64,000 nt of DNA from Linum tenue (GCA_946122785.1 CAMGYJ010000008.1:6411742-6475741); one strand, 5' to 3'. Positions 9,862 to 20,935 are shown, counted from the stretch's first letter. The notes: generated by a model from the sequence alone, not told the origin. Made by a program: numbers and translations.

Positions 9862-11737
9862 GATTATAATTTGATCTCGACAAGATCGTCATTGTTTGTG
9901 GTCGATCGTTATTGTCGTTGTGCGTGCCAAATAATGGAGAAGTAAAGATATGGAGCTGGCTGCTGGTCACTCACACTTCATTGATCTCGTCCCACTTTCC
10001 TGGGGACCTCGACCTGCACACATGAATTATGGAACATATTGATGACGGTATCTAAAGTGAGAATTTTGTGTAAAAATTCGAGTAAGTTATCATTGGATAA
10101 AATCGGTTAGGAGAAAAGATATATCATTGTCGCCATCGATCAACCGCACACTTGAGCTAGTTCATCGAGATGTAACTTCTTCATTTCAGTGACGTTAATA
10201 CGTACTGTGCTCTTTGGACAAAGCTCGTGTTCGCTTGTAGCCTGTCTTCTTTGAACTGAACTAAATACTTGTTAATGTGAAGAAAAACCAATGAGGAATA
10301 AATTCAATAATAACAACGATGTAGCATGAAGTAGTTAGAAACGAATGCTTTTCGCTTAGACCTATTGCAGCTTTTGTTACCATCAAGGAAATGTTGACAT
10401 AAGAGTACTAAACCTTAACCTTACATCTTTCTCATGCAATTCCAGTACGACCTAAACTCTATTACATTATTGTTATGTGTGAAATAAATCCGGCAATTTT
10501 CCATTTCCAGACGTACGATTGAGATATTGTTCTTGTTTAGGTTCATTGGTTAGGTTCATTTGGCACATCACGATTACACCAAAGACCAAACTATTAGGCA
10601 ATCCATTCTGGGTAGGAAGCAAATATTTATATAACTTGTTACCAATAAAGAAAGAAAGAAAAGGAAGTATATGCACACTACAACTAGAGAGGGAAAAAAG
10701 GAGGAAGTGCTTCTAATCATTTTCATTTTCCTTAGTTCATCGTTATATATAGTTTTTTTATACGGGCGATTAATGCTACGTACTCAAATATTATATGCAT
10801 CAATTGATTGATGGCGTGGATCGAAGTTTTGAACACACGAACATGTGTGTGCCAAACTAATGAGCTCAAATGCACTTTTAATGATTTTGGATTAGTGTTG
10901 GGTTTTAATTGGATCCAATGTTGACTACACTCAAAATGATAATATCGACCATCTTATTTACTTTTTTCAACACAATCACACACATTTAATGTTAATGTTT
11001 CCACATTTTTTGTTGTATAATAAATTCAGAGATCACCAAATATTGAGTGTTTTTGGCCATCACTATTCACCATCACCATCCCCACGAAGATTCCTTTCCC
11101 TCTGCGACTACCTTTCGGTTTTCTATATGTAATTTCCATGGCCGTTTGCGCTTGCCGCTGTCAGTTTGTGCAATTCTTTTTGGAGCCTTATTATAATTTG
11201 CCACGACTCTTACACATGGTCGTCACCTTTCAGTCCAATCATTATATCATCGTCTTTCTACAATTCAAAGGAAAACAATGTCGTGAATTCTAGATGGGTC
11301 GAAAATCAGAGTTGCTCGCTCCACAAGATCCTCACTCTTTGTGGTCGACATATGTCAGATGGTCATCATTGTGTTGTGTGTGTGCGGGCCAATTGAAGCC
11401 AATTTTACGTTTGGTTTACATGTAATTCAATATATGCTTCGGCGATTCAGAATCTATCATTTTTGTTTTCAAGTTACCTGTACAGCAAAACTCTCAGTCA
11501 AACGATATTTCCAAGATTTTAAATCAACACTACTGCAGCCACCCACCATATTAAATAAGATTTTAAAACTCTCAGTCTACGGGATTTTTCCAAGATATTA
11601 AATAAGAATTAAAAAAAGAATGCAGCTTTGAATTAATTCTTGGACGGACAGACGGACGAACTTGATGTCGCTTACCTTCTTTGAAGTGGACCAATTGTTA
11701 AAGTGACAGAAGCCATATTGGTAGCAAGTTAATGCTC
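9862..11737. other. Upstream region of the first UGT gene
   Basis: No gene was seen. Words at 9270-9340 and 9885-9940 recur near 11130-11200 and 11315-11395 ('cacaagatcctcactctttgtggtcgac'-type sequence), so this area contains an old local duplication that was later interrupted by the MITE at 9380-9861. Confidence 0.4.
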
Positions 11738-11760
11738 TTTACATAACGTTCGTCTCTTTC

Positions 11761-11769
11761 TATATATAC
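11761..11769 (+). promoter_or_regulatory. Likely TATA box of the first UGT gene
   Basis: TATATATAC lies 95 bp upstream of the start codon. The stretch 'tttacataacg...gtctctttctatatata' is repeated almost unchanged upstream of the second UGT at 15011-15040, which supports it being a conserved core promoter. Confidence 0.6.
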
Positions 11770-11855
11770 ACCACTCACTGCTCTAATAAATTTCAGTCGA
11801 TACAGCAAATTAAGACCAAACCGCTCTCCCTTCATATCCTCCACATACTAGAATC

Positions 11856-13322
11856 ATGGGTACGGAGGTAGTTGCAGCGGCGGCCGCCGGTAATCCTCCC
11901 GACCTCATTCCAGCCGGCGGCAACGTTTGTCACGCCGTGCTTTTCCCCTTCATGTCAAAAGGCCACACAATCCCCATCCTCCACCTCGCCCGCCTCCTCC
12001 TCCGCCGACAAATCTCCCTCACCGTCTTCACCACCCCCGCCAACCGCCCCTTCATCGCCACTTCACTCCCCGCCGGCGCCGCCGCTTCCATCATCGAGCT
12101 CCCCTTCCCACACGACATCCCGGAAATCTCCGCCGGCGTCGAGAGCACCGACAAGCTCCCTTCCGTCGACTCCCTCTTCCCTCACTTCGCCCTCGCCACG
12201 GAGCGCATCCGGCCCGACTTCGAATCCGCGCTCGAAAATCTCCGGCCGCGGCCGAGCTTCATGGTCTCCGACGGCTTCCTCTGGTGGACCCAGGACTCCT
12301 CCGCAAAATTCGGGATCCCGCGGCTGGTCTTCTACGGGATGTCGAATCACGCCGGCAGCGTGTCGAGAGCCGCCGCCGTCGACCGTCTCCTTTTGGGCTC
12401 CGAGTCCGACGACGAGTTGATCTCCGTGACTCAGTTCCCGGGGGTCAAAGTTTGCAAGAGCGACTTCGAGGAGTGGGCTCGAAAGCCCAACCCGGAAGGG
12501 CCCCACTTCGATTTCGTTTTGAAATCGGTGGCCGCTTCCTCACGAAGTTACGGTTACATGATGAATAGCTTTTACGAGTTAGAATCGGTTTTCTCCGACC
12601 ATCTTAACGGGCTCGGTAAACAAAGGTATTACTCTGTGGGCCCCCTTTGCCTGGCTGACGTGGACGAAATCAACGGCGGGAAAGAAGCCGTATTAGCCGC
12701 CAAGTTGAAGCCGGCTTGGATTCAGTGGTTGGATGAGAAGCTGGCTGAAGGGAAGTCGGTGTTGTACGTGGCGTTTGGGTCCCAGGCGGAGATATCGGAG
12801 GAACAATTGGAGGAGATAGCGCGTGGATTGGAAGATTCGGAGGTGGAATTCTTGTGGGTGAAAAGAAAGGGAGGTGGCGGGTTGGAGGAGCGCGTGAAGG
12901 GGAGAGGGATGATTGTCGGAGAATGGGTGGATCAGAGGGAGATACTGGGCCATGCCAGCGTGGGAGGGTTTTTGAGTCATTGTGGTTGGAACTCGGTGAT
13001 GGAGAGCGTTTGTGCTGGAGTGGCGATGTTGGCGTGGCCGATGATGGCGGAGCAGCCATTGAATGCGAGGATGGTGGCGGAGGAGGTGAAGGTGGGGATC
13101 AGGGTGGAAGGTTCGGGGAGAACGGGGTTCGTACGGCGGGGAGCGTTGGAGAAGGCGGTCAGGGAGTTGATGGCAGGTGAAAAGGGGAAGGAAGTGAGAA
13201 GGAACGCAAAGGAGTATGCAGAGAAGGCTATGCAAGCCATGGAAGAAGGGAGCGGCTCGTCGTGGAAAACTTTGAACTTATTAATTGACGAATTGTGTAA
13301 CAAGGCAACAACAGAAAACTAG
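11856..13322 (+). CDS. UGT90A: UDP-glycosyltransferase, UGT90A type (copy 1)
   Basis: Intronless, 488 residues, a normal length for plant family 1 UGTs, which transfer a sugar from a UDP-sugar to small acceptors in the cytosol. The N-terminal acceptor half has the catalytic His in K-G-H-T-I-P (His37) and the likely partner Asp in M-V-S-D-G-F (Asp139). The C-terminal donor half carries a complete 44-residue PSPG box (residues 357-400) starting W-V-D-Q, with H-C-G-W-N-S at 375-380 and ending M-A-E-Q; the final Gln fits use of UDP-glucose. P-F-M-S-K-G-H and F-L-W-W-T match UGT90A members as I remember them. The acceptor is unknown. Oddities: Ala390 replaces the usual Pro of G-V-P-M in the PSPG box, and the 5' half is strikingly GC-rich against AT-rich flanks. 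It is a tandem paralogue of the gene at 15114. The start is supported by the matching start in copy 2. Confidence 0.93.
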   Translation: MGTEVVAAAAAGNPPDLIPAGGNVCHAVLFPFMSKGHTIPILHLARLLLRRQISLTVFTTPANRPFIATSLPAGAAASIIELPFPHDIPEISAGVESTDKLPSVDSLFPHFALATERIRPDFESALENLRPRPSFMVSDGFLWWTQDSSAKFGIPRLVFYGMSNHAGSVSRAAAVDRLLLGSESDDELISVTQFPGVKVCKSDFEEWARKPNPEGPHFDFVLKSVAASSRSYGYMMNSFYELESVFSDHLNGLGKQRYYSVGPLCLADVDEINGGKEAVLAAKLKPAWIQWLDEKLAEGKSVLYVAFGSQAEISEEQLEEIARGLEDSEVEFLWVKRKGGGGLEERVKGRGMIVGEWVDQREILGHASVGGFLSHCGWNSVMESVCAGVAMLAWPMMAEQPLNARMVAEEVKVGIRVEGSGRTGFVRRGALEKAVRELMAGEKGKEVRRNAKEYAEKAMQAMEEGSGSSWKTLNLLIDELCNKATTEN

Positions 13323-14265
13323 AAGGAAGACGCACAGTAATACTTTGATAAACCATAGGCTACTTAGGATCCAAAATGAACGGGTTTTTATGACCCTCCA
13401 TTGTATTGGTCCAACACCACTCAGTATCCAATTGTAATCGCATCTCTTAGCGATTTGTTTTTTTAATAATATCAAGAATGTTAATTCACACTATAATTAT
13501 CAAGAATCGTAATTACCTCCGCATCAGTACTATAACCAAAATGAATAAATGACCTTCCTTGTGGCAGTCCACATCATAGCTACACGAGGTTCCATTACTT
13601 TCTATTGCGAGACTTATTCGTTAGTGGCAGTGGGTTAACTATACGAATTAAGCTACTACTACTGTTGTCTTATTTTACATTCTTCGTCGCGTTAAGCTAA
13701 TCATTTATTTTTGTATACTACTAAATGCGCACACCATCCAAACTAATTTCTCCTGAATACAATTTTGCAGACTCAATTGGTCTTCGTAGTGGGTGTAGAC
13801 CAGCCCAATGCATGGATCATATTGAAGCCGAAATGAAATACACATCTAGTCTTGGAAGGTTTGGTCTGGTAATATTATTATTAGTTTTGAATATGAAGGT
13901 TTTATGTTCGAATCTCTTAATTGCACATATAATTATTTGGTTTGATGTTAGTCAACGTTAATTTTGACCGTTAATACTTAACCGTCATCAAAATTGGTAT
14001 TAGACTTCTTATCACTTGTCCTATATTTGTCATGCGTCATTTATAGTCCTCCCAATTAACTTTGATGGTTAATAGTCAAAAGTCAAAATTTTGACCAATG
14101 ATGTGGATTTTTTTGCCACATACTTAATATAAAATAATTAATTAATTAATACTCAATTTTTTTTGCATATTTTTAACAAATATTTAACAAAATAAAGATC
14201 ACTATCTTCTCACGATCCTTTCTTCCCCTTTCACTAACAAACAAATCCCTAATTGGTCTTTCTAT
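13323..14265. other. Intergenic between UGT copies
   Basis: It contains the 3' untranslated region of copy 1 and AT-rich DNA. A 78-codon open frame at 13725-13961 resembles no known protein. Confidence 0.4.
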
Positions 14266-14613
14266 TAGGGGCGGGCATTATGTTGGTTCGGCTGAAATCG
14301 AACCATAACGATGCGTATTTGGTCCCCGAAATTCGCCAAATCTCAATGATAAAATCAAACATTTCAACACATAAGTCATAAAACACTAACATGATTCAAA
14401 AATTTATATAAGTATCAAAACAAGTATAAACATAAACCATTTGGAGATTGTAATTATAGTACTTCGGTTATTTGGTTCTGTCAAAAGGACCCTGATTTTC
14501 GAAATATGCATTTTTCCCTTCTGATTCTCGAACCAAATAATATTAATTCGGTTTCGGTTTGGTTTATATTCTATTTATCCGGTTCGGTTTTACCGAACCG
14601 TATGCCCACCCTA
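14266..14613. mobile_element. hAT-type MITE
   Basis: The left end TAGGGGCGGGCATTATGTTGG and the inverted right end (TAGGGTGGGCATACGGTTCGG) are similar. Both carry TAGGG-GGGCA, a common start of plant hAT elements, followed by 'cggttcgg' words inside. No good 8-bp duplication flanks it, so it is probably old. Confidence 0.55.
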
Positions 14614-15033
14614 GCTAGTTTCTGTTATTGATGGTTACACGTACACTGTTGACTGAGGTTACTCAACAATCAGCATGCATGATGGATTGGTTGGTGATCG
14701 ATTGCCATCTGGTTTGAAGCATTAGCAAGAGTTGGTGATAATGCATGCGTTGAAATCGTCAACAAGATTAGGTAAAATTATATTGGAGCAACCATACCAC
14801 GTCCACGCGGAGGTTAATATATAATCCATTCTTGGTTGTTTGTATTTATATTCTTGACTTGCTTGTTTTCTTCCACCGGTCAAGTTTGCATTACCTTTGA
14901 TATTTCATTCTTGACTTAATTTTATTATTATTTCAGTGGTCTTTGTTTACATTTTCTTTGATGGTCATGGTTTACTTTTAATTAATTAGTCATTCGTAGT
15001 TGCTTAGCTATTTACATAACGCTTGTCTCTCTC

Positions 15034-15040
15034 TATATAC
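15034..15040 (+). promoter_or_regulatory. Likely TATA box of the second UGT gene
   Basis: TATATAC lies 80 bp before the start codon, inside a promoter segment shared with UGT copy 1 ('tttacataacg', then 'gtctctctctatatacacacc'). Confidence 0.55.
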
Positions 15041-15113
15041 ACACCAGACACCACTCACTTCCCTAACCAAAACGCTCTCCTTCTCCTTTCACATCCTCCA
15101 CAGACTTAGAATT

Positions 15114-16574
15114 ATGGGTACGGAGGTTGTTGCAGCCGTCACCGAAGTAATTCCAGCCGGCGGCTCCGTTTGTCACGCCGTGCTTTTTCCCTTCATGTCA
15201 AAAGGCCACACAATCCCCATGCTCCACCTCGCCCGCCTCCTCCTCCGCCGTCAAATCTCCCTCACCATCTTCACCACCCCCGCCAACCGCCCCTTCATCG
15301 CCGCTTCACTCCCCGCCGGCGCAGCCGCTTCCATCGTCGAGCTCCCCTTCCCACACGACATCCCGGAAATCCCCGCCGGCGTCGAAAGCACCGACAAGCT
15401 CCCTTCCGTCGACTCCCTCTTCCCCCACTTCGCCCTCGCCACGGAGCGCCTCCGTCCCGACTTCGAATCCGCCCTCGAAAATCTCCGGCCGTGGCCGAGC
15501 TTTATGGTCTCAGACGGCTTCCTCTGGTGGACCGAGGACTCCGCGGAAAAATTCGGGATCCCTCGGCTGGTCTTCCACGGGATGTCCAATCACGCCGCCA
15601 GCGTGTCCAGAGCTGTTGCCGGCGACCGACTCCTGTTCGGCCCCGAGTCCGACGACGAGTTGATCGCCGTGACTCGGTTCCCGGGGGTCAGAGTTTGCAA
15701 GAGCGACTTCGAGGAGACGGCCCGAACGCCCGACCCGGAAGGCCCCTTCTACGATTTCGTTATGAAAGCGTTCGGTGCTCCCTCGCGAAGCTACGGTTAC
15801 GTGATGAATAGCTTCCACGAGTTCGAACCGGTTTTCGCGGATCATCTTAACGCTCTAGGGAAACAGAAGTACTACTCCGTGGGCCCTCTTTGCCTGGCTG
15901 AAGTGGACGACGTCTGCAACAACAAGAAAGAGGTCGTATTAGCCGCCAAGCCGAAGCCTAAGCCGGCTTGGATTCAGTGGCTGGACGAGAAGCTGGCAGA
16001 GGGGAAGTCGGTATTGTACGTGGCGTTTGGGTCCCAAGCGGAGATATCGGAGGAACAACTGGAGGAGATAGCGCGTGGCTTGGAAGATTCAGAAGTGGAT
16101 TTCTTGTGGGTGATAAGAAAGGGAGGTGGCGGGTTGGAGGAGCGCGTGAAGGGGAGAGGGATGATAGTCGGAGAATGGGTGGACCAAAAGGGGATACTGG
16201 GCCACGCCAGCGTGGGAGGATTTTTGAGTCATTGCGGTTGGAACTCGGTGATGGAGGGAGTTTGTGCTGGAGTGCCGATGCTGGCGTGGCCGATGATGGC
16301 GGAGCAACCATTGAACGCGAGGATGGTGGCGGAGGAGGTGAAGGTGGGGATCAGGGTGGAAGGTTCGGGGAGAACGGGGTTCGTACGACGGGGAGCGCTG
16401 GAGAATGCAGTGAGGGAGTTGATGGCAGGTGAAAAGGGGAAGGAAGTGAGAAGGAACGCCAAAGAGTATGCAAAGAAGGCTAGAAAGGCTATGGAGGAAG
16501 GGAACGGCTCGTCGTGGAAAACATTGAACTTGTTAATTGACGAATTGTGTAACAAGGAGGAAGACGCACGGTAG
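15114..16574 (+). CDS. UGT90A: UDP-glycosyltransferase, UGT90A type (copy 2)
   Basis: Intronless, 486 residues with the start at 15114. The frame is open up to 15000, but the sequence upstream of 15114 matches the untranslated leader of copy 1, and M-G-T-E-V-V aligns with the start of copy 1. The protein is very similar to copy 1 throughout, with catalytic His in K-G-H-T-I-P, Asp in M-V-S-D-G-F and a complete PSPG box. Here the PSPG box has the normal G-V-P-M, so the substitution in copy 1 is specific to that gene. The copies differ mainly around residues 145-290, the acceptor-side loops, which could change acceptor choice. The same GC-rich 5' half is present. Function is glycosylation of an unknown small molecule. 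A third, interrupted relative is at 28061-37628. Confidence 0.93.
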   Translation: MGTEVVAAVTEVIPAGGSVCHAVLFPFMSKGHTIPMLHLARLLLRRQISLTIFTTPANRPFIAASLPAGAAASIVELPFPHDIPEIPAGVESTDKLPSVDSLFPHFALATERLRPDFESALENLRPWPSFMVSDGFLWWTEDSAEKFGIPRLVFHGMSNHAASVSRAVAGDRLLFGPESDDELIAVTRFPGVRVCKSDFEETARTPDPEGPFYDFVMKAFGAPSRSYGYVMNSFHEFEPVFADHLNALGKQKYYSVGPLCLAEVDDVCNNKKEVVLAAKPKPKPAWIQWLDEKLAEGKSVLYVAFGSQAEISEEQLEEIARGLEDSEVDFLWVIRKGGGGLEERVKGRGMIVGEWVDQKGILGHASVGGFLSHCGWNSVMEGVCAGVPMLAWPMMAEQPLNARMVAEEVKVGIRVEGSGRTGFVRRGALENAVRELMAGEKGKEVRRNAKEYAKKARKAMEEGNGSSWKTLNLLIDELCNKEEDAR

Positions 16575-17699
16575 TACTATGATAAACTATAGACTACTAA
16601 GGATCCAAAGGAATGGGCTTCTCTGTTGTGTTTGCCCAACTCCATTCAATATCCAATATAATTGTAACAGCATTTATTTTTTGGCAATTCGCATATAGCC
16701 TTTGTTTTGCAATTTTGGTCACTTCTGATTATATGTCGTTCCGAGTTAACCCCGAGGAAGTCGATTCGGTCGATCTCTTGACGGTATATGATTTCTCTTG
16801 ATTGAATAGATCATTACCAATTCATCGAAGATGTTCCGGGGTAATCTCCGAGGGAGTTTATCTCCTAACGATAGAGGTATTGAGTCAATTGATCTAGGGA
16901 AGTAATAAACATCGATTCATATGGGAAGCTAGGGGAATTCAAACCTAAGACATCTCCCAAACTTGTAATTAATTAGGATAGTGGTTATGTTAGTGTCGTT
17001 AGTTTAGTCTTAATCACTATTCTTGGTTGGTTAGATAACGAAACTTAAGCCGAAGTAAGGTACATCCACAGACCCGTGGTTCAGTAATTTTGTTACTTGC
17101 TTATCCTATTCTACACCTAATCGTGGTTAAACTTGGCCTTCGGTTGGGATGCTGCAGTCAGTGCGAGGCAACTGTGGAATGCATTGTTTTCTCGGTTTTA
17201 ATATATGTTACTATTCAAATGGAGACAAGAAATTGGTAACTGATATATGCTTAGTAAACGTTCAAAGAAATTAACATGTTCATTATTATTATCATTGTGG
17301 CAGTATTATGCTTATTAGTATGTTTTGTCCTTGTTTGTGTACATATAATAACCATGACAAACAAATAAAAAGTATAATAAGATAATTTTGGATTTTCAGT
17401 TCTAAATCTCAAACCATTAGCTTCATAATCAAAACATCTCAACAAACAAAGAATTGTCTTAAATTCATAATTTCTAAAAAATTTAATAAATTTTTAGATT
17501 TTTAAATCACAAAACCTTCATTTTATATTTTAATAAATTATAAAGATGGCTTACTTGGTCGCTCACTAAGTGTCTGAGTCACTAGTTGTTTTTATTTTCC
17601 TTCTTTCACATCGTGGTCAATATGAATAGTAATGTGTTGAGAAAACACACTAAAAAAAAATTATTTTCTATCAAGCCACTATTTAGTTATAACTTGCAC
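16575..17699. other. Intergenic, no gene seen
   Basis: 3' region of UGT copy 2 followed by AT-rich DNA. Part of 16800-17170 has a retroelement-like look, but no LTR ends, primer site or coding domain can be shown. Confidence 0.4.
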
Positions 17700-17759
17700 A
17701 TTAAACGTATCGCCATTTTTGTTAGCCATCTTCTTCATCATAATCAAGAAGTCTAGCCG

Positions 17760-18135
17760 GCCAAAGCACAAACATAGTACTGATGATCATATATAGGCGA
17801 ACCATCTGCGGCGAGCGGCTATATATATGCTTGGAACAGGAATATTATTTGCCCGAACGGTCGAGTATATATAAAGCTAGCTAGCTAGCTAGCTAGGAAT
17901 TAAGCAACCTTATTATCATCATCAGAAGAATGAGTTCCTCAAGCAACCTTATGATGATGATCGTAATGGTGGTGACGGATCATGTCGCCCGGAGTTCCTA
18001 CGACGTCGGCTGTCGTAAGCGGAATTTACGATGTCCAGTCCTTCCCCGACGGCGATCAGCGGATCCTCTGTGTATCCACTTTGCTCGCTGACTTGATTGG
18101 GCTCAGCAGCGGATCCAGAACACAGAAGAGGACTG
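17760..18135 (+). pseudogene. Truncated copy 1 of the secreted Gnk2-like gene, with promoter
   Basis: From 17761 the upstream sequence ('aaagcacaaacatagtac', 'gatgatcat', 'ggcgaacc') matches the promoters at 19637 and 25228. A start codon at 17930 begins M-S-S-S-S, but the reading frame is then disturbed. In a shifted frame (17982 onward) it gives S-P-G-V-P-T-T-S-A, then S-F-P-D-G-D-Q-R-I-L-C, parallel to the copy at 25424. Similarity ends near 18100, about where the signature Gly-Gly-Trp region should start, and hAT transposase debris follows. It encodes no complete protein. Confidence 0.7.
17876..17896. repeat. (CTAG)n microsatellite
   Basis: About five tandem CTAG units sit where the sister promoters have 'ataagcttagcttggaatt'. 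It looks like slippage expansion in a decayed promoter. Confidence 0.8.
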
Positions 18136-18174
18136 GGCCACATTTCATCAGAAAATTAGAATTGTATATATAGT

Positions 18175-18545
18175 GACTATAGTTTCTTTTTATAATGTCA
18201 ATTGTACACGACGGTATTTTAATTTAGCGAGTGCATCAATAATGGAGTCCACATCTATACCAATAGTATACACTGTTTCAAATAAAATACTTGAGCAATC
18301 GGCGAGAAATTCATCGCTTATTTTGTTGCGCAAATCAGTTTTCACATGTTTCATTGTTGAAAAGGTTCTCTTCGTAATTCTGTTGAAACGAGCAGCGTCA
18401 ACACTAGGCAAATCAATCGATGAGAAATTCGTCGCTTATTTTGTTGCGCAAATCAGTTTCACATGTTTCATTGTTGAAAAGGTTCTCTCCGTAGTAGCTG
18501 TTGACACGAGCAGCATCAACACTAGACAAATCAATCGACTAATCA
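18175..18545 (-). pseudogene. hAT transposase C-terminal dimerisation relic, internally duplicated
   Basis: On the minus strand the sequence encodes V-S-T-A-T-T-E-R-T-F-S-T-M-K-H-V-K and then K-T-D-L-R-N-K-I-S-D-E-F-L-A-D-C. This is the conserved C-terminal dimerisation region of plant hAT transposases of the TTF-zinc-finger type. A unit of about 118 bp is present twice in tandem (about 18304-18420 and 18421-18540), so T-F-S-T-M-K-H-V-K occurs twice. The rest of the transposase is absent, so it cannot be active. It abuts the broken Gnk2-like copy. Confidence 0.7.
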
Positions 18546-18911
18546 ATTTGCATTATGTGTCCATCCTTTAACCACCAGCTGCTCTAGTAAATTACTAAAT
18601 TCTCAAATAATCTTTTGGGGCTAGAATTTCTATGCTAAATTTAGAGTTGTGATTTGAATATGTTCATTTAATCATTTTTCAGTTATACCCAATATTATTG
18701 TAAAATAACACTGGACCGAATGTCTAAAATCGAAAAAATTAATAAGGACTATATTAATCATTTTTCAGTTGTACACAATTTAAACTTGGAACTTTTAATC
18801 ACAAGCAGTTTCATGGATAAAATTGCGGTAAAACTTCATAAATATTCGTAGCCTATCCTCTTCTGTACCAAATTACTAATCTCTATAATTTTACCTTATC
18901 TTACTCTTAAC

Positions 18912-19358
18912 CAAGGTTGTCAACCCGCGGGCTGACCCAGACCCGTCGAGTTATTGAGTCAAGGGTTAATGGGTCGCCCGTTTTAGCCCGGAAATATGGA
19001 AAGAGTCGTTATATTGTATTTATCCTGATAAATTATATCAAATCTCATCTAACATATGAGTAATAACATATAATATTACACAAAAATAACATGTCGTACT
19101 TAGATCTAACATATAGTGAAAATTCACACACACATATATATAACATCAATATTCAAACGTTAAACTTAGAATTCCAAAGATTAAGTTAGACGGAAAAAAA
19201 ATTGGAAAATAGGTGCATTTCACAAACCAATGAAAAAAAATGACACAATTTGACTTCCAATCCGGTCCCTTGTAGCGGTCGACTCGATAAATGCGTGCGA
19301 CTTATTTTTCTCATCGGATCAGGATCAAAGTGGCTCAACCCGCGAGTTGATAACCTTG
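18912..19358. mobile_element. hAT-type MITE
   Basis: Terminal sequences CAAGGTTGTCAACCCGCGGG and, inverted, CAAGGTTATCAACTCGCGGG bound a 447-bp element without coding capacity. The flanking 8-mers CTCTTAAC (18904-18911) and CTCTCAAC (19359-19366) differ at one base, as expected for an aged hAT target duplication. The same CAAGGTTGTCAA end type is seen in the element at 52077. Confidence 0.8.
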
Positions 19359-19736
19359 CTCTCAACCAAAATCGACTTCTAAATCTAACTCCATTGCCTT
19401 TCCGGATTAACATTAAGTCATTAAGCACTTAGTTTAGTTGCCTCTTATTTTACAACAATAAAATAAGTGAAATGGAAAGCCCAACTTAGTCAGCCGCCAA
19501 TCGAAGAATCCAAGGGAAAAGACGAGGGGAAACGGTGAGCGGGAGACTTAGGGTAATACCTGCTGGCACGTTAAACGTATCGCCATTAATTAATGGTGGG
19601 CTTCTATTTCTCTAGTGTAGAATCTTCTTCACCAAAGCACAAACATAGCACGGATGATCATAGGCGAACCCGCTGTACGTGGGGAGCGATTATATGTTTG
19701 GAATTGGAATATTTGGCCGATCGAATTCGTCAAACT

Positions 19737-19749
19737 TTATATATAAATA
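19737..19749 (+). promoter_or_regulatory. TATA box of the intact Gnk2-like gene
   Basis: 'ttatatataaata' lies about 80-90 bp upstream of the start codon in a segment of roughly 190 bp that is nearly identical to the one before the copy at 25424. Confidence 0.55.
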
Positions 19750-19828
19750 TAAGCTTAGCTTGGAATTAAGCATTCATATATGGAGCTACGTACCTAGCTA
19801 GCAACCAAAAATTACTATCATCAGAAAG

Positions 19829-20284
19829 ATGAGGTCATCATCATCATCATCATGGAATAAATATAGTCACCAGCAGCAGGTGACGATCGTGATGGTGGTG
19901 GTGGCGGCGGTCTTGTCAGTGATGTCGGCCGGAGTGTCGGCTGCCGTAACTGGGCTTTGCAACGGCGCGTCGTTCCCCGACGACGATTTGCGGATCACCT
20001 GTAGTTTCGCTCTGCTGGATAAGTTGATGGGGGAGAGCCCAGTGAAGAAGGGTGGGTGGTACAATACCGAGGAGTGCTCCGACGGCACCACTCTTCTCTA
20101 CGGTTTCAGGTTCGCAGATGAAAAGACGGAGTCGGGCGGGTGCCTTAACGAGGCCAAGAATTTCATCGCATACCGGGATTGCTACCACCGCATGGGAGGT
20201 CAGGCATGGGATGCGGGATGTTACTTGAGGTTTGAGATGTACGACTTTAGAGTTGGTGGGGTTCTCGAATCAACCCATCAATGA
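19829..20284 (+). CDS. Small secreted Gnk2/DUF26-like protein
   Basis: A single-exon gene of 151 residues. Residues 1-17 are Ser- and Gln-rich and polar; residues 18-40 form a hydrophobic, signal-peptide-like segment; the remainder is a compact Cys-containing domain with six Cys (44, 58, 83, 105, 118, 131). The C-terminal part G-G-C-L-N-E-A-K, then a Cys, then G-C-Y-L-R-F-E-M-Y-D-F resembles the end of ginkbilobin-2/DUF26 domains, which in plants occur in secreted antifungal, lectin-like proteins and receptor kinases. The canonical C-x8-C-x2-C spacing is not intact here, so assignment to the family is probable rather than certain and activity is unknown. Two broken tandem copies flank it (17930, 25424), so this is the only intact member here. 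The start is fixed by the conserved leader and the signal segment. Confidence 0.7.
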   Translation: MRSSSSSSWNKYSHQQQVTIVMVVVAAVLSVMSAGVSAAVTGLCNGASFPDDDLRITCSFALLDKLMGESPVKKGGWYNTEECSDGTTLLYGFRFADEKTESGGCLNEAKNFIAYRDCYHRMGGQAWDAGCYLRFEMYDFRVGGVLESTHQ

Positions 20285-20659
20285 ATTAACCGCCATCAAC
20301 TTAATTGTGGTACGTACGGTATTATAATTCCATCTCAAAATTTCCATGAGGGTGCATAAAATTTACCATGTATACTTCTTATACGTTTATTTTCTTCCTT
20401 TCAGTCCATAATAAGCATGGTCATGTGATGCCATTGCAAAGGGCTTCTTTTTTTTTTTTTTTTTTTACATATAAGTCTGGTTTACTATCTTCCTAAGATA
20501 ATAAACACTCATGTAATGGTTGGCACCCTTAATGAATAAGAAAATGAAGAGGAATTGATTTTGAAGTTTATCAAAAATAAGTTACCCACCCACACTGATT
20601 AATTGTATCAACATTGATGTACTAAAATAACCTTTGTTTTCAGAACTGGACCAGAGGTT
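20285..20659. other. 3' flank of the Gnk2-like gene
   Basis: Downstream sequence resembles that after the copy at 25424 ('ccatgagggtgcataaaa', 'tccataataag'). A T-run lies at 20447-20466. No further gene. Confidence 0.5.
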
Positions 20660-20935
20660 GTACCGAAAAATTTAGTGATTTAGGGTTCACTGGTTAACCG
20701 TTGATAGAATCGTTCATGATATATAACATACAAGACTTGCATATTACATTAATTTAAGAATGAAAAATATCATTAACCATAAAAAATTTCAAATTCATAT
20801 CATGACAAGAAATTCTAATAAATCACTAAACCGTCTCACAACAAAAAAACTCATAATTTTTTAAATCCGAGTTAAAATTATGGTGGCAATTGATAATGGA
20901 CCGCGTAAAAAATCATAATTTTCTCTTGGTAGGCA
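20660..20935. repeat. Uninterrupted copy of an AT-rich repeat
   Basis: It matches, in order, the three pieces at 1385-1440, 2879-2935 and 5172-5345. It shows the pre-insertion state of that locus. It has no coding capacity and its own ends are unclear. Confidence 0.55.

Noticed and set aside
11872..13303. Long open frames of 100-213 codons in other frames of UGT copy 1 (for example 11927-12568 plus, 12693-13235 minus); the same occurs in copy 2
   Set aside because: They overlap a clear UGT gene. They arise from its high GC and lack of stop codons in GC-rich DNA. Their composition (Pro, Arg, Ser) is typical of shadow frames.
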